A stretch of 64,000 bases of DNA from DASUDX01 sp036275365 (GTDB lineage: Bacteria; Pseudomonadota; Gammaproteobacteria; Nevskiales; Nevskiaceae). Where the stretch lies: NCBI GenBank assembly GCA_036275365.1, contig DASUDX010000083.1, forward strand, positions 1 to 64,000. Direction: 5' to 3'. The notes under the pieces are model-generated. The model was not told the DNA's origin. It searched no databases and saw only the letters and a program-made list of their open reading frames with translations. Positions 7,901-15,936 of this stretch are shown here, piece by piece. Positions within the stretch are counted from its first letter, which is position 1, and each line of letters begins with the position of its first letter. Position numbers and translations under genes: made by a program.

Positions 7901-9813
7901 GCCGCCAGCACCAGCCGGTTGAGCGCATCGTTCTCGGCATCGCCGCGGCTGACCGCCACGAAGGCGGTCTCGAAGGCCTCGCGCAAGGCCTCGGCCGACA
8001 GCCCGGCCGGCAGCGCCGGCGCCTGGATCTCGAACAGCTGCAGCCACAGCCGCGGCCCGCTGCGCGGGGCGAGCTCGGTCGGATCCTGGCTGAGCACGCG
8101 CAGGCCGAAGTTCTCCAGCGTCGGCAGCACATCGGAGAGCGCCAGCGGCTGACCGAGGCTGTAGAGGGTGAGCTGGCGGATCGCCCCCTCGCTGATGTGC
8201 AGCTGCGGCAGCAGCGGTTGCTGCTCGCTCAGCCGTGCCAGCCGCAGCACCGCCTCGGCGGCCTGCTCGGGCGCGGTCAGCTCGCTGTAGGAGAGCGGGA
8301 AGGCATCGGCGAAGCGGGCGGCGATCTCCACCCCGCCGGTCTCCACCAGGCGCTCGCGCAGCTGGTCGCGCCAGCCGCGGGTGACCTGCTGGATGCGCTG
8401 CTCGATCTCGGCCACCGGCATCGGCAGCTCGGTGCCCGGCGCGGTGCGGACCACATACTGGATGCGCGCCAGATTGCCGCGCGGAAACTCCACGCTGCGA
8501 TCCAGCGAGTGGCCGCCGAACACGGTCAGCAGCTCGCTGCCGGCGCGATCGCGCAGCTCGCGCGAGTAGCGCTCGCGCGGCAGGTAGACCAGGCAGGAGA
8601 AGAAGCGGCCGTAGCGGTCGCGGCGCACGAACAGGCGCAGCTGGTGCAGATCGCGCAGGGCACGGATGCCGGCACAGAGCTGGAACAGCTCCTCCTCGGA
8701 GGACTGGAACAGCTCGTCGCGCGGCAGGTTGTGCAGGATCTCGCGCAGATTGCGCCCGCTGTGGCTGTCCTCCGGCAGGCGCGCGCGCTGCATCACATAC
8801 TCGGCCTTGCGGCGGATCAGCGGAATGGTGCGCGGCCGGTCGACATAGACATCCGAGGCGAACAGCCCGATGAAGCGGCTGGTGCCGATCAGGCGACCGT
8901 CGGCGGCATAGCGCTTGACCGAGATGACATCGACGATCTCCGGCTGGTGGATCGGCGAGCGCTGATTGGCCTTGGTCACCACCACCAGGCGGCCGGAGTC
9001 GGCGTACTTGGCCATCTCCTCGCGCGGGGCGATCAGCGCCTCGCTGTCGGCGAAGGCGGCGCCGGCGCGGGCCAGCCCGAGCGCGGCGGCGTTCACCGGC
9101 TCGAAGCCGCCGCCCTCGCTGCGGGTCTCGGCATAGCCGAGGAAGGTGAAGTGCTGGTCGACCAGCCACTGCAGCAGGTCGTGCGCCTCGCGGCATTCGG
9201 CGGGGTCAAGCCCCGGCGCCGGGGTGAGCAGGCGCACCGCGGTGATGCGCGCCTGCTCGAGCATCTGCGGGTAGTCGGCCACCACCGTCTGCAAGGCCTG
9301 CAGACGCTCGTGCAGCCGCGCCTCGAGGGCGAGGTAGGCGGCCTCGTCCACCAGCGGCTCGCAGGCGATGTGGATCCAGCTCTCGCGCAGCCCCCCGCTC
9401 TCGACGAGTCCCTGCAGCCGGCCCTGGGCATCGCGCTGCACGGTCAGGATCGGGTGCACCAGCCATTCCACCGCCGCGCCGGCCTCCCGCACCGCCATCA
9501 GCACGGTGTTGAGCAGGAAGGGCATGTCCTCGACGCAGGTCTGCACCACCGCCAGCGGCTGCTGGGCATCCGGACGGCGCAGCACCACGCGCGCCTGGCC
9601 GGCGCTGCGCTGGCGCATGGCCTCGCCGTGCTCGGCGGCCAGTGCGGCCAGGGCGGCCGGGCTGCGCTGACGCAGGGCTTCGATGGAGGCGGATTCGAAG
9701 TAGCGGCGCAGAAAGCCGGCTGGCAGTCCGGTCCCGCCGCCGCGTTCGATCTCGCCCAGCAGCGCGTCGGCCTCGCCGGGGCCCACGCCCGGCTCCTGCG
9801 GCATGACAGCCAT
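4996..9813 (-). CDS. gdhB: NAD-specific glutamate dehydrogenase, large (180-kDa) class
   Basis: At 1605 residues this matches the large NAD-dependent glutamate dehydrogenases known from Pseudomonas. They oxidatively deaminate glutamate to 2-oxoglutarate for carbon and nitrogen catabolism. The first 700 or so residues are the ACT-like regulatory modules of the class. The catalytic core includes KAQMVKNAVIVPVGAKGGFV with its substrate-binding lysines, then GDMSGDVFGNGML and QVVGEGGNLGFTQQGR. The ATG at 9813 is preceded by AGGAGAAC, which decides the start over a longer open frame. It is monocistronic and converges on mgtE. A gammaproteobacterial or other non-enteric aerobe is suggested. Confidence 0.94.
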   Translation of the reverse strand: MAVMPQEPGVGPGEADALLGEIERGGGTGLPAGFLRRYFESASIEALRQRSPAALAALAAEHGEAMRQRSAGQARVVLRRPDAQQPLAVVQTCVEDMPFLLNTVLMAVREAGAAVEWLVHPILTVQRDAQGRLQGLVESGGLRESWIHIACEPLVDEAAYLALEARLHERLQALQTVVADYPQMLEQARITAVRLLTPAPGLDPAECREAHDLLQWLVDQHFTFLGYAETRSEGGGFEPVNAAALGLARAGAAFADSEALIAPREEMAKYADSGRLVVVTKANQRSPIHQPEIVDVISVKRYAADGRLIGTSRFIGLFASDVYVDRPRTIPLIRRKAEYVMQRARLPEDSHSGRNLREILHNLPRDELFQSSEEELFQLCAGIRALRDLHQLRLFVRRDRYGRFFSCLVYLPRERYSRELRDRAGSELLTVFGGHSLDRSVEFPRGNLARIQYVVRTAPGTELPMPVAEIEQRIQQVTRGWRDQLRERLVETGGVEIAARFADAFPLSYSELTAPEQAAEAVLRLARLSEQQPLLPQLHISEGAIRQLTLYSLGQPLALSDVLPTLENFGLRVLSQDPTELAPRSGPRLWLQLFEIQAPALPAGLSAEALREAFETAFVAVSRGDAENDALNRLVLAAGLAVRQVSALRMLARYLNQVGLPYGSREIERTLAEHPLIARRLLGLFEARFDPAQDAGRRREAEIVHAQALDSLLDAVTSLDADRVLRGCLSVIRAGLRTNYFQPDAEGRPKRWISLKLDPTRIPELPQPRPMFEIWVYAPEVEGVHLRGGKVARGGLRWSDRREDFRTEVLGLMKAQMVKNAVIVPVGAKGGFVVKQPLAEREAYLRQGVACYQTFLRGLLDLTDNLVEDQIVPPPAVVRHDEDDPYLVVAADKGTATFSDIANALSAEYGHWLGDAFASGGSAGYDHKKMGITARGAWESVKRHFREMSPLRDIQREPFTVVGIGDMSGDVFGNGMLLSTQIRLLAAFDHRHIFIDPDPDPATSFAERSRLFALPRSSWEDYDKALISAGGGVWPRSAKHIRVSAAAQRALGLPLTAEGGERSLTPAELMRAILCAPVDLLWNGGIGTYVKSQYQSHAEVRDRANDAIRVNGRELRCQVVGEGGNLGFTQQGRIEYAMAGGPRGPQGVALGGRINTDAIDNSGGVHSSDREVNIKIPLNQLMAQGRLDRARRDPLLVAMTEDIARFVLRDNYVQSACISLLQQDAPARLDEHANLIRTLEREGLLDRAIEALPDEESLKERRSQGQGLTRPELAVLVAYSKISLYGSALKTRMPDDPFFIRDLLANFPPLLVEQQREALAGHRLKREIIATVLSNAVVNRMGIAFAHRMAEDHGMTVASVLEAYAAAHEIYGGDRYWTEIEALDGRLPAARQYRLMQRPIGLLKHATGWMIASRLTERLEVGEIVERYAAPVAALDALLPEVLPAAYREDWQRGRDPLIADGLPESLATRLASTRVLGSALDVADLASEAAVPLELAARVYFGVGERLRLLWLLSGVVGLGVQGKWQALARNHLREDAYRLQRQLAGRVLTAHGGSAAERLEAWLAAHEGEVRLALERLQELQSANALDYAGLTVALRELQRLLG

Positions 9814-10024
9814 CGGAGTTCTCCTGTGCGCCGGCCTGTTGGTCTGTTGGCAATCGTCTGTGCCGGCGGCAGCGCGCCCGGAGCGCGTCGCCCGGGCAGT
9901 ATGCCAAAGGGCCCCGGTGCTTCCCTGCCGGAACAATCCTCAGAAAAAGCCACAGCGGCACCGGGTCCGGCCGGCGGGGGCGCTGGCTATACTCGGCCCG
10001 CCCCTCGAACCCGGTCGCCGAGCC

Positions 10025-10522
10025 ATGACGGCAACGCCTGCCTCCCCTGCCCTGCCCGCCTCCAGCCGCGGACGGCTGCTGATCTGGGCCGGGCTCGCCG
10101 TGTGGGCCCTGGTGGCGGCCGAGCTGGGCCAGCATCTGGCGCGCGACATGCGCTTCCGCGTCAACGATCTCTCGGTGATCCCCGGTGCCGGGCTGATCTC
10201 GCGCGATCCGTCCGGGGTGTTCTACCACGTCAACAACGAGGGCAAGGCGCGGGCGATCTACCCGACGCTGGCGCCGCCGGTGTACCAGTACGACTGCCTC
10301 GACTGCACCCTGGTGACCGGCGAGCAGATGTCGGCCACCAACGACTTCTGCGCCTCCGGCCGTGAGGCCGAGCTGCCGGATCTGCAGTTCGAGATTCCCT
10401 GCCGCACCTGGGCGCCGATCGGCGAGGGCGCCAAGGTGATGGGCTTTGCGGTGTGGTTCGCCCCGGTGGGCCTGTACGGCCTGCTGCGCCTGATCCAGAG
10501 CCGGCGCCGCCGGCGGCGCTGA
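10025..10522 (+). CDS. Hypothetical two-helix membrane protein
   Basis: This 165-residue protein has a hydrophobic N-terminal helix (about 18-32), a roughly 100-residue extracytoplasmic region and a second helix (about 137-156), ending in a six-arginine cytoplasmic tail. The central region has four cysteines (YDCLDCTLV, NDFCAS, EIPCRTW), which could form disulfides in the periplasm. I do not recognise a family. A TATACT hexamer at 9988-9993 could be its -10 element, though no good -35 is present. It is convergent with the diguanylate cyclase gene, with only 10 bases between stops. Confidence 0.6.
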   Translation: MTATPASPALPASSRGRLLIWAGLAVWALVAAELGQHLARDMRFRVNDLSVIPGAGLISRDPSGVFYHVNNEGKARAIYPTLAPPVYQYDCLDCTLVTGEQMSATNDFCASGREAELPDLQFEIPCRTWAPIGEGAKVMGFAVWFAPVGLYGLLRLIQSRRRRRR

Positions 10523-10532
10523 GCCGCCGCCC

Positions 10533-11639
10533 TCAGCCAGCGGGGCCGCGCTGATCGGCGCGCAGCACCTCGCGCCGCTCGTAGAGGCGCACCGCGCCGC
10601 CGCCGGATTCCTTGACCTGATACATGGCCAGATCGGCCAGCATCAGCAGTTCCTCGCGCGAGCGGGCATGGTCGGGAAACAGCGCAAGGCCGATGCTCGC
10701 GCCGGGACGGATCCGCACCGGACGGCCGTCGCGGGTGTTGGCGAGCGGAAGTTCCAGCCCGAGGTTCTGATGCACCTTGCGGGCGATGTTGAAGGCGAAC
10801 ACGCCGTCCTCGAGCGCCTCGATCAGCAGCCCGAATTCGTCGCCGCCGATGCGCGCCACCGTGTCCGACCCGCGCACCGACTCCGAGAGCCGTCGCGCCA
10901 CCCCCACCAGCACCTCGTCACCGGCGGCATGGCCGTGGCGATCGTTGATCTCCTTGAAGTTGTCGAGATCGACGAACATCAGGGCGAAGTGGCTGCGGTT
11001 GCGTGCCGAGCGCTGGATGGCGCTGCCCAGCCGGTCCTCGAACAGCAGGCGGTTGGGCAGGCCGGTGAGCGCGTCGTGGGTGGCCTGGTACTGCAGGTCC
11101 TCCTGGCGCACGCGGAAGTGTTCGTTCTCGTCGAACAGCGCCTGGTTGTCGGCCTCGGCGCGGGCCAGCCGCTGCTCCAGCTCGCGCTTGCGGTTGAACA
11201 CCGAGAGCAGGGCGGCGACCTTGTGGCGCAGCACCGCCTCGTCCAGCGGCTTGGAGACCAGGTAATCGAGCGCGCCCAGGGCATAGCCGTGGCGGGCATG
11301 GTCGGGTTCGGTGCGCTCGGCACTGACGAACAGGATCGGGGTGTCGCGGTGGCGCGACAGCTCTCGCAGGCTGCGCGCGGTCTGGAAGCCGTCCATGCCC
11401 GGCATCTGCACATCCAGCAGCACCATCAGCAAATCCTCGCGCTCGGCGTGGATCAGCGCCTCGGCCCCGCTGGCGGCCTCCAGGATCTGCGCACCCACGC
11501 CCTCCAGGCAGCGGCGCAGGGCCAGCCGGTTGGTGCGGCTGTCATCGACGATCAGCAGGGTCGGCGGGGCGAGCGGCAAGGCAGTGGCGAGGGCTCGAAA
11601 GGGCGCGAAGGCGGCCATGAAAGGCCGGTTTCGAAGCAA
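10533..11639 (-). CDS. Response regulator with GGDEF diguanylate cyclase output
   Basis: This 368-residue protein joins a receiver domain (about 26-145, phospho-acceptor D76 in VLLDVQMPGMDG) to a coiled-coil linker and a GGDEF domain (about 190-350). The catalytic GGDEF is intact, and five residues upstream is RGSD, a canonical RxxD inhibitory site, so it should make cyclic di-GMP with product feedback. The layout resembles WspR more than PleD, since there is one receiver. No partner kinase is adjacent. The ATG at 11639 is used; a second Met at residue 8 is possible. Confidence 0.9.
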   Translation of the reverse strand: MLRNRPFMAAFAPFRALATALPLAPPTLLIVDDSRTNRLALRRCLEGVGAQILEAASGAEALIHAEREDLLMVLLDVQMPGMDGFQTARSLRELSRHRDTPILFVSAERTEPDHARHGYALGALDYLVSKPLDEAVLRHKVAALLSVFNRKRELEQRLARAEADNQALFDENEHFRVRQEDLQYQATHDALTGLPNRLLFEDRLGSAIQRSARNRSHFALMFVDLDNFKEINDRHGHAAGDEVLVGVARRLSESVRGSDTVARIGGDEFGLLIEALEDGVFAFNIARKVHQNLGLELPLANTRDGRPVRIRPGASIGLALFPDHARSREELLMLADLAMYQVKESGGGAVRLYERREVLRADQRGPAG

Positions 11640-11648
11640 TGTAACGGG

Positions 11649-11676
11649 TTCGACCCTGCTTGTAATCCGTTATATT
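11649..11676 (+). promoter_or_regulatory. Probable sigma-70 promoter of mutS
   Basis: TTCGAC (11649-11654) and TATATT (11671-11676) are separated by 16 bases, placing transcription start about 24 bases before the mutS ATG. This is an unusually AT-rich patch in a GC-rich window. An inverted pair, TAACGG at 11642-11647 and CCGTTA at 11667-11672, overlaps the promoter; its meaning is unknown. Confidence 0.55.
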
Positions 11677-11706
11677 TTCTACAGACCAGCGTTTGTGCGA
11701 CCGCCC

Positions 11707-14292
11707 ATGCCCGCGTCACCCACGGCCGCCGCCCCGGCGCACACCCCCTTGATGCAGCAGTATTTCGGGCTCAAGGCGCGTTTCCCGGAGACCCTGCTGC
11801 TGTTCCGCATGGGGGACTTCTACGAGCTGTTCTACGAGGACGCCCGCAAGGCCGCCCGGCTGCTCAACATCACCCTGACCCAGCGCGGCGAGTCGGCCGG
11901 CGCCCCGGTGGTGATGGCCGGCGTGCCGGTGCATGCGCTGGAGCAGTATCTGGCGCGCCTGCTCAAGGCCGGGGAGTCGGCGGCCATCGCCGAGCAGGTC
12001 GGCGAGGTGGGCGTCGACAAGGGCCCGGTGCGCCGCGAGATCAGCCGCATCGTCACCCCGGGCACCGCCACCGACGAGGCCCTGCTCGATGAGCGGCGCA
12101 GCCAGTGGCTGGCGGCGGCCTGCCGGCTTGGCGAGCGCCACGGCCTGGCCTGGGTGGAACTCGCCAGCGGCCGCTTCCAGGTGCTGGAGACCGGCGACAG
12201 CGAGAGCTGGCAGGCCGAGCTGTTCCGCCTTGCCCCGGCCGAGCTGCTGCTGCCGGAGAGCCAGCCGCCGCTGCCGGGTGTGGCCAGCACCCGCCGCGCC
12301 GACTGGCAGTTCGACGCGGACAGCGGCCGCCGCCTGCTGCTCGAGCAGTTCCGTGTGCACGATCTGCGCGGCTTCGGCTGCGAGACGCTGGACGCCGCCA
12401 TCGCCGCCGCCGGCGCCCTGCTGCACTACCTGCGCGAAACCCAGCAGGCGGCCCGGCTGCAGCATCTGGATGGGCTGCAGGTGCAGCGGGTGGAGGCGAG
12501 CCTGCTGCTCGACCCGACCACCCGCCGCAATCTGGAGATCGACCGCTCGCTCTCCGGCCAGCACCGCTTCTCCCTGCTCACCGTGTTCGATCGCTGCATC
12601 ACCGCCATGGGCAGCCGCTGCCTGGCCGGCTGGCTGCAGCAGCCGAGCCGCGAGCGCGCGCTGATCGAGGCGCGCCACGACGCGCTGGCGGTGCTGGGCG
12701 ACGCCGCGCGCCTGCGCAGCGCCCTGCGCGATCTGCCGGATCTGGAGCGCATCCTGGCCCGGGTGGCGCTGGGCAGCGCCCGCCCGCGCGATCTGGCCGG
12801 GCTGCGCCAGGGTCTGCAGCGGCTGCCGCAGATCGCGGCCACCCTCGACGGCGACCAGGGCCCGCTGCTCAACCAGCTGCGCGCCGCCCTCGGTGACCAC
12901 GCGGCGCTGGCCGAGGCCCTGGCCCGGGCCCTGGCCGAGACCCCGCCGCTGCTGGCCCGGGATGGCGGCGTGTTCCGCCCGGGTTGGGACGAGGAACTCG
13001 ACCGCCTGCGCGCGCTCTCCGAGAACGCCGATGGCTATCTGCTCGATCTGGAGGCGCGCGAGCGCGCCCGCAGCGGCATCGAGACGCTCAAGGTCGGCTA
13101 CAACCGGGTGCACGGCTACTACCTGGAGATCGGCAAGACCCATGCGGCGCGCGCACCGGCCGACTGGAGCCGGCGCCAGACCCTGACCCATTACGAGCGC
13201 TACATCAGCGAGGAGCTCAAGCGCTTCGAGGATCAGGTGCTGTCGGCCCGCGAGCGCGCCCTGGCGCGCGAGCGCCAGCTCTACGCCGAGCTGCTCGAGC
13301 GCATCGGCCAGGATCTCGCCGGCCTGCTGGCGGCGGCCCGGGCGCTGGCCGAGCTGGATGCCCTGGGCAGCCTCGCCGAGGCGGTGGGGCGCCTGCGCCT
13401 GACCCGGCCGCAGCTGGTGGACGAGCCGGGCCTGGTGCTGCGTGCCGCCCGCCATCCGGTGGTGGAGGCGACCCGCGAGACCCCCTTCGTTCCCAACGAT
13501 CTGAGTCTGGACGAACAGCGCCGCCTGCTGGTGATCACCGGCCCCAACATGGGCGGCAAGTCCACCTACATGCGGCAGACCGCGCTGATCGTGCTGCTCG
13601 CCCATGCCGGCAGCTATGTGCCGGCGGAGTCGGCGCGGATCGGGCCGGTCGACCGCATCTTCACCCGCATCGGCAGCTCGGATGATCTCGCCGCCGGCCA
13701 GTCCACCTTCATGGTGGAGATGAGCGAGACCGCCAACATCCTGCGCCATGCCACCCGTCACAGCCTGGTGCTGATGGACGAGATCGGCCGCGGCACCTCC
13801 ACCTACGATGGCCTCGCCCTGGCCCGGGCCTGTGCCGAGCACCTGGCCCGGGTCACCGGTGCACTGACCCTGTTCGCCACCCACTACTTCGAGCTGACCC
13901 GGCTCGAGGGGGCGGTGCCCGGGGTGGCCAATGTGCACCTCGACGCCGCCGAGTACCAGGCGCAGGGCGAGACCCGGCTGGCCTTCCTGCACCAGGTGCG
14001 GCCGGGTCCGGCCAGCCGCAGCTTCGGCCTGCAGGTGGCCCAGCTGGCCGGGGTGCCGGCCAGCGTGGTGCGCCGCGCCCAGGCGGTGCTGCGCGATCTG
14101 GAAGCCAGCAGCCCGCCGGCGGTGGCCCCTGCCGGCGCACAGCGCAGCCTGTTCGAGGCGGCGCCCTCGGTGGTGGAGGAGGCGTTGCGGGCCCTGGATG
14201 TGGATGGCCTGAGCCCGCGCGAGGCCCAGGCCGCGCTCTACCGGCTCAGGCAGCTGCTGGACGACGCAGCCAGTCCAGCGCCAGGCGGTTGA
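11707..14292 (+). CDS. mutS: DNA mismatch repair protein MutS
   Basis: The 861-residue product binds mismatches and recruits MutL. The mismatch-reading F-x-E motif is at residues 38-40 (GDFYELF). The C-terminal ATPase has Walker A GPNMGGKSTYM (about 613-623), Walker B LVLMDEIGRGTSTYDG and the ATHYFEL segment, followed by a helix-turn-helix dimerisation tail. Length and motif order match the E. coli protein. A promoter is visible directly upstream. The 3' end overlaps the convergent hydrolase gene by 47 bases. Confidence 0.97.
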   Translation: MPASPTAAAPAHTPLMQQYFGLKARFPETLLLFRMGDFYELFYEDARKAARLLNITLTQRGESAGAPVVMAGVPVHALEQYLARLLKAGESAAIAEQVGEVGVDKGPVRREISRIVTPGTATDEALLDERRSQWLAAACRLGERHGLAWVELASGRFQVLETGDSESWQAELFRLAPAELLLPESQPPLPGVASTRRADWQFDADSGRRLLLEQFRVHDLRGFGCETLDAAIAAAGALLHYLRETQQAARLQHLDGLQVQRVEASLLLDPTTRRNLEIDRSLSGQHRFSLLTVFDRCITAMGSRCLAGWLQQPSRERALIEARHDALAVLGDAARLRSALRDLPDLERILARVALGSARPRDLAGLRQGLQRLPQIAATLDGDQGPLLNQLRAALGDHAALAEALARALAETPPLLARDGGVFRPGWDEELDRLRALSENADGYLLDLEARERARSGIETLKVGYNRVHGYYLEIGKTHAARAPADWSRRQTLTHYERYISEELKRFEDQVLSARERALARERQLYAELLERIGQDLAGLLAAARALAELDALGSLAEAVGRLRLTRPQLVDEPGLVLRAARHPVVEATRETPFVPNDLSLDEQRRLLVITGPNMGGKSTYMRQTALIVLLAHAGSYVPAESARIGPVDRIFTRIGSSDDLAAGQSTFMVEMSETANILRHATRHSLVLMDEIGRGTSTYDGLALARACAEHLARVTGALTLFATHYFELTRLEGAVPGVANVHLDAAEYQAQGETRLAFLHQVRPGPASRSFGLQVAQLAGVPASVVRRAQAVLRDLEASSPPAVAPAGAQRSLFEAAPSVVEEALRALDVDGLSPREAQAALYRLRQLLDDAASPAPGG

Positions 14293-15145
14293 CCGCCTCC
14301 GGCTGCTCGCGGTGCAGGAAGTGGCCGGCGCCGGCCACCACCGCGTGGGCGTACTCGCCGGCGAAATGCACCCGCTGCGGCTCGAGCAGCTCGCGGCGCA
14401 TGTCGCGGTCCCCGCACAGGGCCAGGGTCGGCACGGTGATCGGGTCGTCGAGCCGGGCGCGCAGCCCGGCCAGTGCCGGATCGGCCAGACGGGCATCGAA
14501 CAGCGCCCGGTAATAGGCCAGCGCCGCCTCGATCGCCCCCGGAGTGGCGAAGGCCTGACGGATGCGGGCGACATGCTCGGCATCGTCGAACTGCGGCGAC
14601 CACAGCTTCCACAGGGTTTCGAGGAAGCGGTAGTCGTGCCGCGCGCACAGCCACTCGGGCAGCCGCGGCAGCTGGAACAGGAACCAGTGGAAGGAGCGCA
14701 GCACATGGCGCGGCGAGCGCTTCAAGGTGGCGCGCACGGTGGCCGGATGCGGCACCGCCAGCAGCACCGCGCGGCGGACCCGCTGCGGACGCAGCGCCAG
14801 CAGACCGTAGGAGAGCGCCGCTCCCCAGTCCTGGGCGATCAGGTCGCAGGCGCGCTGGCCCCACAGCGCCTGGATCAGCTCGTCGAGATCCAGCGCCAGC
14901 GTGGCCCGGTCGTAATAGGCCCCGGGCGGGGGAATCTCGCTGGGCGGGTAGCCACGCAGCCACGGTGCCACCACGCGGTAGCCGGCGGCGGCGAACACCG
15001 GAATCTGCCGCGACCAGCTCCAGGCGCTGTCCGGAAAGCCGTGCAGCAGCAGCAGGCCGGGGCCGTCGCGCGGCCCGGCCTCGAGCAGGGCCACGCGCAG
15101 CCCGCGCACCGTCAGGCTGCGCTGTTCGATCGGCGGTTCAGCCAT
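14246..15145 (-). CDS. Alpha/beta-fold hydrolase, epoxide hydrolase/dehalogenase type
   Basis: A 299-residue soluble alpha/beta hydrolase. The oxyanion motif HGFPDSAWSW (about 35-44) and the nucleophile elbow AQDWGAALSYG, where the nucleophile is Asp rather than Ser, place it with epoxide hydrolases and haloalkane dehalogenases. GDRDM and the catalytic His in GAGHFLHREQP follow in order. The exact substrate is unknown. It is last in a minus-strand group after DUF2505 and DUF2970 genes, overlapping the DUF2970 stop by 8 bases, and its 3' end overlaps mutS antisense by 47 bases. Confidence 0.88.
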   Translation of the reverse strand: MAEPPIEQRSLTVRGLRVALLEAGPRDGPGLLLLHGFPDSAWSWSRQIPVFAAAGYRVVAPWLRGYPPSEIPPPGAYYDRATLALDLDELIQALWGQRACDLIAQDWGAALSYGLLALRPQRVRRAVLLAVPHPATVRATLKRSPRHVLRSFHWFLFQLPRLPEWLCARHDYRFLETLWKLWSPQFDDAEHVARIRQAFATPGAIEAALAYYRALFDARLADPALAGLRARLDDPITVPTLALCGDRDMRRELLEPQRVHFAGEYAHAVVAGAGHFLHREQPEAVNRLALDWLRRPAAA

Positions 15146-15350
15146 CGGCGCCGGCCAGCCTCAGCACCGTGCGCACCAGCCAGACCAGCAGCCCGATGAA
15201 GGCCAGGGTGGCCAGCAGCCCCATCACGATGAAGTGGCTGGCACGGCCATGGGTGAAGTCGCGCTCGCGGTTGGCGCGGGTCTGCACGCCGAAGAAAGCG
15301 GCGAGCACGCTCAGCAGGGTCTGCCAGAGGCTGGGGGGCGCGGAGCCCAT
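15138..15350 (-). CDS. DUF2970 small membrane protein
   Basis: The 70-residue product matches the DUF2970 pattern I know: SLWQTLLSVLAAFFGVQTRANRERDF-type N-terminus (residues 7 onward), then H-G-x-x-S-H-F and one transmembrane helix (about 43-63). Function is not known. It lies 7 bases after the DUF2505 gene and overlaps the hydrolase start by 8 bases, so the three are probably cotranscribed. Confidence 0.85.
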   Translation of the reverse strand: MGSAPPSLWQTLLSVLAAFFGVQTRANRERDFTHGRASHFIVMGLLATLAFIGLLVWLVRTVLRLAGADG

Positions 15351-15357
15351 CTCGGCC

Positions 15358-15846
15358 TCAGTAGCCGGCGGCGAGCTGGCGCGAGGCGGCGAGATCGTTC
15401 TTCGACTTCACCTGGATGTCCTCGGCGATCACCTTCTCCAGCTTGCCGCCGACCAGGGGAATGCCGCAGTTGACCTCCCAGCGCAAATGGTTGGCGCAGC
15501 CCTTGCCCTCGGCCTTGAGCGCCATCTCCGCACGCACCTTGACCGGTGCGCCCTTGATCTCGGCCTCGATGCGGCCGGTCTGGGTCTTCAGATCCCAGCT
15601 GTCCTGCTGGGTGATGGTGACGGTGTCGCCGAGGAACTTCTTGGCGAAGTCCGGCAGCGGGGCGTCGGACTTCATCACCATCCGGCACTTGATGCGGAAG
15701 CGATCGTCCTTGAGCTCGTGCTCCAGCACCTCGAGCTCGCGGGCGCCGAGTGCGGCGTACTTGCGTTCGAAATAGCTGCGGTCGGAAAACATCCTGAGGA
15801 TGGTGCTGGCCGGCTGGTCGAAGCCGTGCTTGTCGTCGAACTTCAT
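15358..15846 (-). CDS. DUF2505 family protein (START/polyketide cyclase-like fold)
   Basis: The 162-residue protein matches DUF2505 in its opening (HGFDQPASTILRMFSDRSYF-like) and in the alternating strands that end in a long helix with conserved LEKVI. The family has a predicted lipid-binding START-like fold; no activity is established. AGGAGGAG lies just before the ATG at 15846, which decides the start over an upstream in-frame ATG at 15882. An intrinsic terminator ends only about 40 bases upstream, so expression may depend on read-through from the DUF1329 gene. Confidence 0.85.
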   Translation of the reverse strand: MKFDDKHGFDQPASTILRMFSDRSYFERKYAALGARELEVLEHELKDDRFRIKCRMVMKSDAPLPDFAKKFLGDTVTITQQDSWDLKTQTGRIEAEIKGAPVKVRAEMALKAEGKGCANHLRWEVNCGIPLVGGKLEKVIAEDIQVKSKNDLAASRQLAAGY

Positions 15847-15883
15847 GGTCTCCTCCTGGGGTCTTGTCTGCGGCCGGATCATG

Positions 15884-15916
15884 AAAAAGGCGCCAGCAGG
15901 GAACCCCGCTGGCGCC
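15884..15916 (-). terminator. Intrinsic terminator after the DUF1329 gene
   Basis: On the minus strand, GGCGCCAGC (15908-15916) pairs perfectly with GCTGGCGCC (15889-15897) around a 10-base loop, followed by five T residues (15884-15888). The hairpin lies 20 bases after the DUF1329 stop and about 38 bases before the DUF2505 start. Confidence 0.85.
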
Positions 15917-15936
15917 TGGATGCCACGGCGCCCGGC

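Noticed and set aside
5110..10365. A 1751-codon open frame antisense to gdhB.
   Set aside because: It mirrors the codon positions of gdhB, has low-complexity His/Gln/Arg/Ala composition and no domain. It is a product of high GC content.
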